Positions 25,587 through 36,700 of a DNA stretch of 64,000 bases are shown here, in pieces (position 1 is the first letter of the stretch; every line of letters begins with the position of its first letter). The notes under the pieces were generated by a model that was not told where the DNA came from, did no database searches, and saw only the letters and a program-made list of their open reading frames with translations. The stretch lies in assembly GCA_964446685.1 (NCBI GenBank), contig CAYUPO010000003.1, positions 39,895 through 103,894 on the forward strand, written 5' to 3'. The DNA is from CAZWRN01 sp964446685 (GTDB lineage: Bacteria; Patescibacteriota; Microgenomatia; Daviesbacterales; UBA10151). Both the position numbers and the translations under genes were made by a program.

Positions 25587-26663
25587 TTATGAGTTTTCCA
25601 CCACTGGAGCAGCTTGATTTGGGGTTTCTGAGGGTGGATTTTGAATACTCATTCCGACATTTATAACCTGTTCTACCAATCTATTTGAGTATCCCCATTC
25701 ATTGTCATACCAGGCAAATACTTTGAGAAGATCACCATCAACAATCTGGGTTAGACCCAGGTCAACAATGGCTGATTCACTGCGGCCGATGATATCTGAT
25801 GATACTAATGGTTCCTCTGTTGCAGCCAGTATTCCCTGCCATCTGGGTGTTTGAGCCATGTCTTTGAAAGCCTGGTTAACTTCTTCCACTGTGGTTTTTA
25901 CTTTTAGCAGAACAGTGAAGTCAGTAATAGAGCCAGTGATGGTTGGAACGCGGATTGCCCGCCCGTCGAGGATGCCTTTGAGGCTGGGAATAGCCTGAGT
26001 GACGGCAATTGCAGCACCAGTTGTAGTGGGAATCATATTACTGTAAGCAGCCCGAGCCCGTCTTAAATCACCTGATTTACCTCCCGGAGGCGGTCCGTCA
26101 ACTAAGTTTTGTTCAGCTGTTATTGAATGGACGGTGGTGTATAAACCTTTTTGAATGCCAAACTTTTCTTCAAGGACTGCAATAACTGGGGCAATACAAT
26201 TCGAAGTACAGGACGCGTTATTGATCAGGTTTTCGCCGGCATAATTAGCGTGATTGACCCCTATCAAAAATGTACCCACTCCTTCACCTTTAGACGGTGC
26301 GGATAGGATTACTTTATGGGCTCCGGCCGAAAGATGTTTCTTCATTCCCTCTTCATCAGTAAATCTACCTGTAGACTCAATGACCACATCAATTGACATG
26401 TCTTTCCACGGAAGTTCGGATGGTTCTTTCACGGAAAGCACGGGGTAAGACTTGCCATCGATGATAATATTTTTTTCGTCAGAAGAAATTTCATGCGCCC
26501 AGGCGCCGTAAGCGGAATCGTATTTGAGTAAATGAGCGAGGACTTTTGGCTCTGTCAGATCATTGATGGCAACTATTTCCATCTGTTCCTTGTGGTACTC
26601 TAACGCTACTTTAAAAGCATTTCGACCGATCCGACCAAAACCATTGATGGCAACTCTGAGCAT
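25587..26663 (-). CDS. gap: Glyceraldehyde-3-phosphate dehydrogenase
   Basis: 358 aa, slightly longer than the usual 330-340 because of a Pro/Asn-rich tail. The glycolytic NAD(P)+-dependent step is shown by the Rossmann start VAINGFGRIGRNAF, the catalytic motif ASCTSNC with Cys at about 155, the catalytic His in TTVHSITAEQ, PTTTGAA, and the C-terminal WYDNEWGYSNR. TTGATT-N17-TACAGT ends 7 nt before ATG. With the phosphoglycerate kinase at 45 kb it indicates the lower half of glycolysis. Confidence 0.96.
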   Translation of the reverse strand: MLRVAINGFGRIGRNAFKVALEYHKEQMEIVAINDLTEPKVLAHLLKYDSAYGAWAHEISSDEKNIIIDGKSYPVLSVKEPSELPWKDMSIDVVIESTGRFTDEEGMKKHLSAGAHKVILSAPSKGEGVGTFLIGVNHANYAGENLINNASCTSNCIAPVIAVLEEKFGIQKGLYTTVHSITAEQNLVDGPPPGGKSGDLRRARAAYSNMIPTTTGAAIAVTQAIPSLKGILDGRAIRVPTITGSITDFTVLLKVKTTVEEVNQAFKDMAQTPRWQGILAATEEPLVSSDIIGRSESAIVDLGLTQIVDGDLLKVFAWYDNEWGYSNRLVEQVINVGMSIQNPPSETPNQAAPVVENS

Positions 26664-26721
26664 TGTATTTACTGTAGAATAAAAAACATTTTAAATCAAG
26701 GGATAAAGAATTAAATTATCT

Positions 26722-27714
26722 TTAACTTCTAAAAGGAAGGTTATTCCACCATTTCTTTGGTGAAGCAGGTTGGGTCATTTGTTTATTTAGGAGATATATT
26801 TGCTTCGCTTTTTGGGCTAATTCTTCAGCGGTAAATGGATTAAGCGGCTTTTTCCATCTTTCTGGGATGGCATCAATGCCGTAATGAGCTCCAGCCAAAG
26901 CACCGGCCACAGTCGCCTGTGAATCAGCATCTCCACCAAGATTAACAGCAAATACGACACTGTCTTCAAAATTATCATGATTCATTAAGGCATTTAAAGC
27001 GATATTAAAACTTTCAAAAACATATCCGCCACCTGGATAGACATCCTGATAAAACTCCCCATTTAAAGCTTGATTGACCATAAATACTGCAGTGTCATCA
27101 TCTTTAAACTTTTGTACGAGGTTTCCTACCGCTTCATCTTTTGGTGTACCACCGGCTAAATCCCCCACCAGTTCTGAGGTCATTCGACAAGCTAAACGAC
27201 ATTCAGGATGAGCATGAGTCATGGCTGACACTTCAGAGGAAGCCTACGACATTTTTTTACTATCACCACGAAACATCAAACCAAATGGATGGGTTCTCAT
27301 AATTGAACCATTTGGGGCTGTGTTTACTTTATTAAGTAATTCATATCCAGATTGCCTATAATCCATTCCCTGAGCAATATATAATAAAGCGTTATGTGTG
27401 GTTCCACCAATATCTTTGGGTTTGCCTCTCATCCACTTTACGAAACCGTTGGCTATGTCAGCTGGATCATAGCCATTTTTGTTAATAAAACTATCGATCA
27501 CTGCCATCGACATGTCTGTATCATCAGTAGTTTGACCAACTCTCCAGTTAAATACCCCACCTCCTACCATCTCTTTTAAGGGACCGTTGTATTTGGCTGC
27601 AATTTGATCTGGAGTAAAAAATTCAGCCGGAGCACCAAGTGCGTCACCAACTGCTGCACCAACTAGGCAACCTTGGTACCGCTTAATGATCTGGTTTTCG
27701 GGAGAACGGAACAT
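26722..27714 (-). pseudogene. ADP-ribosylglycohydrolase (DraG/ARH family) interrupted by one in-frame TAG
   Basis: 331 codons read as a full-length ARH in one frame except for TAG at 27244-27246 (codon 157). The first half (to 27244) has GCLVGAAVGDALGAPAEF and the metal motif TTDDTDMSMA. The second half has THAHPECRLACRM and GGDADSQATVAGALAGAHYG, the other metal ligands. Both halves are needed for the binuclear Mg site. The stop falls where the family has a variable helix before THxxP. ARHs remove ADP-ribose from proteins. It lies 37 bp behind the giant ADP-ribosyltransferase-bearing gene, with its own promoter. Possibilities: a nonsense mutation, read-through, two re-initiating fragments (a GTG at 27231 is available) or a sequencing error. 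No frameshift is involved. Confidence 0.85.
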
Positions 27715-27721
27715 CTATATT

Positions 27722-27750
27722 ATTATAGGCTATTTAAGCTCTTAAGTCAA
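27722..27750 (-). promoter_or_regulatory. Strong promoter of the ADP-ribosylglycohydrolase
   Basis: TTGACT (27745-27750), 17-nt spacer, TATAAT (27722-27727), then 7 nt to ATG. It starts directly after the stop codon of the giant gene (27752-27754). It is the best sigma-70 match in the window. Confidence 0.8.
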
Positions 27751-27751
27751 A

Positions 27752-30700
27752 TTATGGAGTTTTTTTATTTAACAAATTACTTATCATTTCACTAACTGAA
27801 ATTTGATTTAATTCAGCTTTTAAAGCAGCCATATTGAGCTTAAAATTTTGACCTACATTATATTTAACTTCAGCTATATTTTGGAATAAGCTGTGAGTTG
27901 CATTGATGGTTTTATCTATCCAGGTATTACTTTTAGGAATGGTATAAACAATCGGTGGTGTGTTTGATACATTATCAGTAAAATTCTGTTTAACCGACGC
28001 AATTAATTTTTCAGGTGTACCATCAGAAAAGATGATTTCTTCGACTTTAGATTGTTGTAAGTCAGGCAAAGTGGTGATAAAAGCTTCAATTTTAGAGCTG
28101 CCAGGAGGTGCGGCATACTTATTGGTATAAATGCTTGTATCAGGTGCGAGATAAAAACTGATATTTGTGTTTTTTATATCTCCTGATTTCCACTTAAAGT
28201 TCAGGTTATTGGCAGCAGTCTGAATATAATTGTTGGTTAAAAAAGCCGAAACTTGGTCAAATTTGATCTTTTGCACTTTTTCTCTTAACCCAAACTCTGT
28301 TGGAATTGTATATAGCGGAGCATCATTATAATAGTAAGCGGTTATCCGACTCGCAATGTCTTCATATGGATAAAAAATATTATTAAAAATTAATCCTGGA
28401 GGATCACTACTTGCCCCTGCTTTTGCGTATAAGTTTGTTTGAATATTATAAATTGAATCTGAACTTTCGATGACAGTTTCTAATGGCGCAGTTGCAAAAT
28501 CTATTGCTGGTAGATGGGGAGAAAACGGTGTTGTGTCTTTGACTAATGTGGCATCTCCAATTTGTTCTACAGGGATCATTTCCAGTTTTTCAACCGGCTT
28601 TAAGAATGAAGGCAGATTTATATCACTGATATCAGATAAAGCATTAGCTGCTGTCTGCTCAAATGTTTCAACTATTTGAGAAGGAAAAGATGGCGGTTTG
28701 ATGGGGTCAAGTAATTCTTCTGCCACTTGATAATTTGTTGGTTGGTATTTACCAGTATTTGGATTTAACTGGAATGTAAATCTTTCTTCTTTATCTGTAA
28801 TCACAACAAAAATACCATCATCTGTAACTACTTTTTTTGCGGTATGGGAAACTTGGCCGTAAGAATCTCCCCTGGTATATATTTCAATTTGCTCTATTGC
28901 ATGAGGATTAATTCCTCCTGGGATGAGAACTTCCTGCTCCCCTGGGTGATTGGTTAATATCTTACCCTGGAATGCAGGAATACCCGCCGTCTGACCGGTT
29001 GTATAGGTATCAATTGCTCCGCTTGCAGGGGATTTCAACGTAAAAACAACACCGTTTGGAACATCACCACCATCATCAAGAAACATCGCCCAATTTGAAC
29101 CATTATATTTTTCTATACCAGTACTCGCATAGGGGGAAATTTTGTTTAAATCTGTTGATGTATGGGTTGAAATTGTCTGTGTCAGCTCATCTGCATCGTA
29201 TCTAAAATCAGTTGCCATTTGATCATTATGTTTTTGAAGTGCAGCAATGATATTTTCTTCTTTCATCTTCCTGGTCCAGCGCAAAGATACTTCCTGTAAA
29301 CCAACTGCATAGTTTGATGTACCAATTGCTACTGGTTCTTCAAATAATCGCAGGATATCTTCATGTGTTGTGATAGCATCAGTAGTTTTACCGCCTCTGT
29401 AGAGTTTGGCATCAGTATAAAATCTTTCTCTAATATACCGTTCATATGCCTCATAATCCTGAGGTTTTATTTGTAACGCATTCAGGTAGGACTCAGGTAC
29501 GAGTCCTCCCACCGGTATGGCAGCAGGCAACTTCATACCCATACTATTTGCTGAGACTTGGCCTTTAAATTTAGCCTCAAACTCAGCTCTGGCAGCTCTG
29601 AGTTCAGATAGAAAATTGTCATAATCACGATGAATGAGTTTTCCTCCAGGAGCGACTGGAGCTGGAGCCAGACCAAATTCATTAAAGAAGAAATCATAAA
29701 ACGTTTTATCTTCACTTAGTCCAAGCATTTCTGCTTCATCGGTTATTCCTATTCTCTCAAGTGTCTGTCTCCATTTGGCCATTTCTTCAGCTTTTTGGCT
29801 GCCATTTTTTATCTGCTCAGTCCATGATTCAAGAGGCAGAATAATATCATCATTAAATTCAGACAATATTGGAGGGGTTTTACCGGCATTTTCCAGAGAC
29901 CAGTTCATCAAAGTTCGGGACAATCGACCATTTACATCTCCATATGGATGAATTGTAATCAATCTTCTTTGTAGCTCAGCAGCCAGCTGGAATGGATCAT
30001 GGGATGGATTACTTGCTTGCTGGTTGTACCATTTTGCCAGATCACTTAATAATTCCTCCACAAAGGCCTGATTAGCTGGAATAGAGGCTGTTTTGCCTAC
30101 TGGACCTATCCGATCTTTGGCATCTTGGGGCAGAGATTCATAAATTTTTCGGCCTTTTTCTGAATTGAGACTTGGGTATTCAATAATCCCTGCATTTGGA
30201 TCTTCTCCTCTTTGCAAGAATTCGAGTAATGGATTGTTCCTAATCTCATCAGCATGTTCTTTGGTATAGGTCGCGGGACCAGGTTGTGAGTAATCCCCTC
30301 CCCTCGCTGCCCCTATTCGAGGAGATCCACCAATACTTGGATCGGCAGTTCCTGTTAAACGAATATGCAAATCTCTTATAAAATCAACTGTTAAAGGTTG
30401 TTTACCATAGGCTCTAGCTGCTGTGCGGGCATTCAGCCAGTCAACCCATGCTTCTTCTCCAAATGTTTTTTCAAGTCCAGTCTGGCCGGTGATAATTCCA
30501 GTTCTGACAAATTTGTCATCTACTAATAAAGCCGTTTCTGCTGTTTTAGCAAGTGGGGTGTTAGTCTGGGTGATTTCTTCAACTTTTTGAGTATAAGTTG
30601 GCAGATCGATTTCATTCTTTTTCAATGAGGCAGTCAATGTATCTATTTCGGTTCTAGCTTCAACCCAATTTGGTTCAGGTAATGCCTGCCGAGCAACCGG

Positions 30701-33700
30701 AATAATATCATCAAATTGTGAAGCAGGCTGAGGTAATATCTCATCAAGTAACTCGCCAGCAGATTTCTGAAAATCAAGCACTACATCATCAACGCCATCC
30801 GCTGCCGCAGCCACTCCGGGAATATCATCCAAACCAGGAACTGACTGAACCAAAGAACTAAGTGGTCCACAAGGCCCAGTAGAAGCTGCCAGAACTTCTC
30901 CGGTTGAGGCGCCTAGGACATTTGAAGTTTGGTTGGCTTGGGCAAGATTTGATGCTTGTGGAATTGAAGCTAAATTACAGTTAGCTGAACCTAAGAAGCC
31001 TGATCGTACATTCACATCGGGATTTGTTTTTTCTACCTCTCTGATAAACAGTTCGACAAAATTTTCCTGCTGAAGCCGCATAGCTGCAAAATCTAGGAAA
31101 CCAGCTGAAACAGGTTTTAGACCTCTTTCAGCTAGCATAGTATTTGCAATACCTAGGTAAAGTGAGTTGTTTACTTCTCTAAAAGATCTGGCTACTACAC
31201 CATACTGGTATGATTCTGCAATCAATCGTAACTGATCTTCTAAAGAAAGGGTTCTATCAGTTGTTAATTGCTGCATTCTCAACCGCATTTGTTCAAAATA
31301 CTCATTTGTAAACCTTGGATCTGGATAGTTATGCGTTAATCCATAGGGATAATTCCAATCCTTACTTGCTCCGCCTTTGGATATTCCTGGTAATTGCAGG
31401 TACTGCTCAACATCAATATTTTTGTTTCTTACAGCCATTAAATTGTCAAAATATGGATCATTGAGATCCCTTGCGACTCTTGCAACATAAGTATTTACAA
31501 TTTCAAAGTGGCCCTCTGATACCATTCTTCCAGGAACAAGAGCACCCCCCTGCATATCTGGTTTATAGGCTATTTCCTGATGAGCAGCCCTCAACCAATT
31601 TAGAAATACATTTGAAGAACTAAAGTTTCGAGGATCAGAAAGTGAATCAGTGACATAAGCCCTTAGTGCAAGATTAGCATTTATAAAATTTCCTTTAGAG
31701 AGGTCAACTGTTGGCTGATAACCATAGAAATAATGTCCATCTGGATAAATATATGGATGAACCTGTCTCATATTTCTATCTGGTCCAATCTCTCCTGCAT
31801 CTCTGACTAGACCTTTCCAAAAATCAGCTAATTCAGGTGTAACCTTTCCATCTCTCACCGCTATTTTAATTGCACTATTTAGATCACGCAGTTGGGATGG
31901 TGTTAATGGTACTGGAGGTGGATTACCAGAAGTATTTATTCTTTCTAAATCATCAACTAAGGATCCTAGAGGATAAAATGCCTGACTTACAGCATCATCA
32001 ACTCTTGTTGCTATTGGGATTCCAGTAGGGGAAGTAATTACTGCCCCGTCAGTCAGTAAATCCGCACTGTCATCAATCAATACACTATCGTCTGTAAGCG
32101 GCGGAATCTGAGAAGTATTTTGGCCAGCTTTCAGTATTCTGGCCTGTGCTTCTAAAGATTCAGCCAATGTATCATTACCTAAAATTCTAGCAACTCTGGC
32201 AGCCTCTTCGAGCCCTTCTGCTGCCAAAATAGCAGTAGGACCAATAACAGGCATGCCTGCTAATGGAGTTTGCAGCACACCATCCACTACATCTGCTGCA
32301 GCATTACCAGCGGTTTGAACTGGTGCAGGGGCAGTGCTAACTGCATTTCTAACAGCACTCGCAATACTGCCTGCAGCATCATCTGCTGTAGTCACTACTA
32401 CCTGAACTGCTCCGGTTACATTTTGAACGGCTTGGGTAACAGGTGGGACTGAAGCTGGATTAGCAGGAGCGACAGAATTTGCCTGCTTTAGTTGAAGATA
32501 AAGGTCAATTTTCTCATCAGCTGACAAAAGACTTGGATTTATCCCTCTCCTGGTTAATTCTTCTCCTACTCTATTTCCAACTGTTGCACTTGGAATCCTG
32601 TATTCAGTTCTGATTTCAGGAATTATTTCAATTTCTAATTCTAGATAAACAGGCTTTAACCGGCTTATGCTGTCATTTAAAGGTGCAAGTTCTCTGTTAA
32701 ATTGGTCGATAGCTGCTTGATTGAGAGTTCCTGAAGCTCTGGCCTCCTCAACTCTTTGCATAATAAGTTTTTGCTGCTGAACAGCGTTTGTATATTCAGG
32801 TTTAATTTGATCTAGCCGATTTTCTGCCTGAATTAGTAACGCTCTGATCTCAGGTAATTGGTTTAAGTTTGTTCTAGCTGAAGCATGTCTTAGACTGTTT
32901 TCCAAAGAAATATAAAACGCATCTAGTTGATCCCCCAGATTATCAACTACAGCAGATATCGCAGTATTAGTTCTTGGATTTACTGGGATCTCTCTTGCAG
33001 CTTGCGCGAAAGGACTTATTGCTGAAACAGAATTAATTGATGCTGGGGCTTGTGTGGTTGGATTAGCAGGAATATTTGGCGCCGTAGCAGGAGCTGGTGG
33101 AGTAGGTGTTTTTGGATTTATTTCATCTGAGATTCTTCTGATTGCAGCGTTTAGATCTGGATCGGTATCCCTCATCCCCTGCCTGATCAGGGCAGCGCGA
33201 ATCTGGTCATCACTGACAGGATTTACTAATGTAGCCTTACCTGTACTTATATCAAAATTCACTCTCTGGAAACCGGTAAAATCCATCACTACTTCTCTTT
33301 CAATATCAGTTACTAATCTTGTAGCTGAAGTTGCTGGATTAATTACTATCGGCACCTGCTGGGTATTAACTTTTTGGGCAGCTGCAAATGTTGTGTTAAA
33401 TTCAGATTCTGCAATAATTTTGATATCACCACTCAATTTGCCGGGTAACCACTTCCCTGGTGTTGCCGCTTTAGCAAATTCGCGGAGATTTTGTGGTGCA
33501 GTGTGGGGTAAAATAATTTGATCTAATATTACGGTCCCATCACCAGATTTTTGGTATCTGGCAATTATCCATAATCCTTGTTTTCCTGTATCACTGATAC
33601 CGAGCCTGCCAGTTGTATCCATAAAGAATGCTACATCAGTTTTTGCAGGCTGCTTCCAAAGTCCAAATCCACTCGCCTCTGAAAACCCTGCAGTTGGTGA

Positions 33701-36700
33701 TAACGTATTCAAAAGCCTTCGATTAGCGTCGTTGATTTCATTTCCAGAAGCTGCACTTGTAAATACCTTTGCCCGATAATAATCAACTTCAGTTGCCAAT
33801 TTATTTACATCTAGCGCTGCTGCGTTAGCATCAAAATATAATTTTTCATATTCTGATTTAAGATTATTTCTGGCGGTCAAAGCCTCGGCATAAGTTTTTT
33901 CAGAAACTTTTCTAAAAGCAAGCCCTTCACGAGCAACCCGTAACTCCTCTCTCGCTTGATCAAGCACTGCCTTAGAAGTTGTTGTGTCTCCTTCCAATTC
34001 AATTACTTTGTTATATGCAGCTAACCATCTCTGCTGCATTTCAGGTTTTAGAACTGAAATATTCTCAGAATCCCTTGCCATTTGGGCTTGGAGAGCCGCC
34101 AATTTTTGTTGTGATGCTGTAAGTTTTTCTACCAAAGTAGGCTTTACTTCTCCGGCTGGCCTCTCCTGCCATATTTCTATAGGAGAATAGGTTAATTCAT
34201 TATTTGCTTTTGCTAAGTCATCAGCTCTTTTAGCAAGTTCTCTTTCTTTTGTTGAACGCACATTTACTTGAGAAGAAATACTAGTTGGGTTTAAAACATC
34301 TTCTGCTTGTTTTAACTCTGTCCTGGCAGTAGTCAGAATACGATTTTTCGTTTGCAAATCATCAGAATTTGTTTTAATGGCTAGATTAATTTTATCCAAC
34401 TGATCTTTTTTAAGTCCTAACTGAATCTCCAGGTCATCTCCAATATTTAGCTTTCTTTTACCCCATCGCCATAAAATATTTGATCTTCGTGCTTCTAACC
34501 CTTCAATGTCTTTTAATAGGATCAGTCTATTTATTAATAAATCACTTCTTTCCTGTGTTGCTTGAGCAACCTGCGCTTCTAATGGCGGTATATCATTACT
34601 AAGTCTGCTGGCCAAACTTGCCGCACTGGCTCTGTCTAAAGCTGAACCATTTAATAACGATGTATTTGCTGGTGGGGCTGATGTCAGCCAATTCAATGGT
34701 CTGTCAACCGCTTGCAGCCAATTTGCTACTCGGTTGGTGACTCTATTCACCCATCCAGGGGCATTTGGAATAGTTGGATTGGCGGGTGTTAAAGGAGGTG
34801 TTGTGACGTTTGATGCAACAGCAGGATCTGGAACTGAAGTTGTGTTTGTTCCTGGAGTAGCTGGCCGTGGTTGAGCAACATTTGGTTGAGAATTATTGGC
34901 AGTTGTTCCGGTATTTGGAGCTGCTTGGGCAGTGTTTTGGGTGTTACTTGCATTTGGATTGAAACGGGAATCTGCCCGTAGTTGGTCTGGGGTAAACTCT
35001 TCTGCTGGTCTGCCATCTCGGAAATTGACTGTGATTTTTTGACCTGTGGCGTCACTGCTGACTCCATAACCTCTGACATCTGGATGGTTACGGAGATTAT
35101 TCAATAATGTTGGATCAACCGAAGCTTGGGGTGCTGCAGCTGCTGGCGGTGTTGTTACAGAGGTGTTTCCTGTAAAACGGCTGGTAATTGCGCCAAGTCC
35201 GTCAGCAATTCTTTCAAATATATTTGGTGAAGGTGGTGGGATACTGGCAACCTGAGGTGTCTGATCAAGCGGTATACCATACTGATCCTGAATTGCCTGA
35301 GCATAGGCTTCAGCTAATTCATCATTAGCTATTTGGACTCTTACTGGATCAACAGTGGCGCCATTTAGTTCAAAGAGACGCAAGTTATCTACTTTCTCCT
35401 GAGCCAACCTGACTGCATCAACTTCACTGACTGTTTCACCCAGCTCTCTGACAACTGCGTTGATTCGAGCTTGCTGTAATGCCGCACTGGCAGCATCCGC
35501 CTGGATGCTCAAAGCATCAATTTGATTTACAGGTACATTTTCAATATCTGCCTGTATTCGATTTAGACTTATTTGAGCTTCAAATACTTCCTGATCATAC
35601 CGGACAAGGTCATTTACCTGCTTACCAGAAGCAGAATAGGCTGCAACCAATGTTGATTCTGCCTCTTTTACTCGGGCATCTGCTAGATTCAGATAGGCAG
35701 GCAACTGAGGATCTGCTGCAAACGCTGGGTCAGATCGAATCTTTGCTTCAAAATCAGACCGTGCCTGTTGCACTCTCAGTAAATTGTCCTGTGCCGCTAA
35801 TACTGATTGTCTAGCAGCAACTACTGCATCATCTGCATTTCTGGCGTATTTGGGCGCATCCCAGATCTCTGGACCAAAAAAGGCCGGTACCTTTTGAGAC
35901 CATGGCGCATCAACTGCTGCACCCACTGACTCTCTCAGCAAACCTGCTGCTTCAGGAAGCATTTCCCTGACGCCAACAGAGGCCAGCTTTACTCCTCCTC
36001 GGGCCAAAGCCGGAACGATCTGCAAAGCATCAAGTCCCGTTAATGAAGCAAAACCTGTTCCACCGGTTGCAGCAGCTATTGGCAAAGCAATTGCAGCAGT
36101 TACAGCTGTATTACCAACTGATTCACTCACATTAAGCTGCATCTCCCAGGCGAATTTACCTGGTTCAGTATTACTTTTGACATACTCAGCTGCATAGCCA
36201 TAGGCGTTAAAATCTTTTTCTAGTTTAGCTGCTTCATCAGGTGTTAATCCCAGCTGCTTAACAGTGTAGCTGGTACAGAATTCATTGTTGGCTGCACCAG
36301 ATCCAGTTGCCATACAGGAAGCTTTAGCATTGGCGTATATACTAAATGATTGATAATCAGACGGTGTGTATCCAGGAAAAACTTCACTTAAGACTCTATT
36401 TGCTTTTGTATAGTCCTCTGGATTCATACTGATGGATTCTCCAAATCCGGTGTAACACAAAGAGCCATAAGTGTCGGCACAGATTAGCTGGGCAGATCCT
36501 TGGTGAATAAAGGGATTTACATCAATTGCTGCGTTCAGAAGATTATTTGACAACCATTTTAAAGGATTAGGGTCTTCATGAGGCAGGAAAGCGAAGAATG
36601 CCTGATTCTGCGTTGGACTCCAATTTTCAGGTTTCATTGCTGCATCAACTTGCTCTTGAGTCATCTTCCCCGCTTTTAGCATCTGTTCATAATTTTTTGG

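Noticed and set aside
26722..27714. Frameshift in the ADP-ribosylglycohydrolase at the run of seven A
   Set aside because: Both halves are in the same frame; adding or removing one A produces new stops instead of joining the halves.
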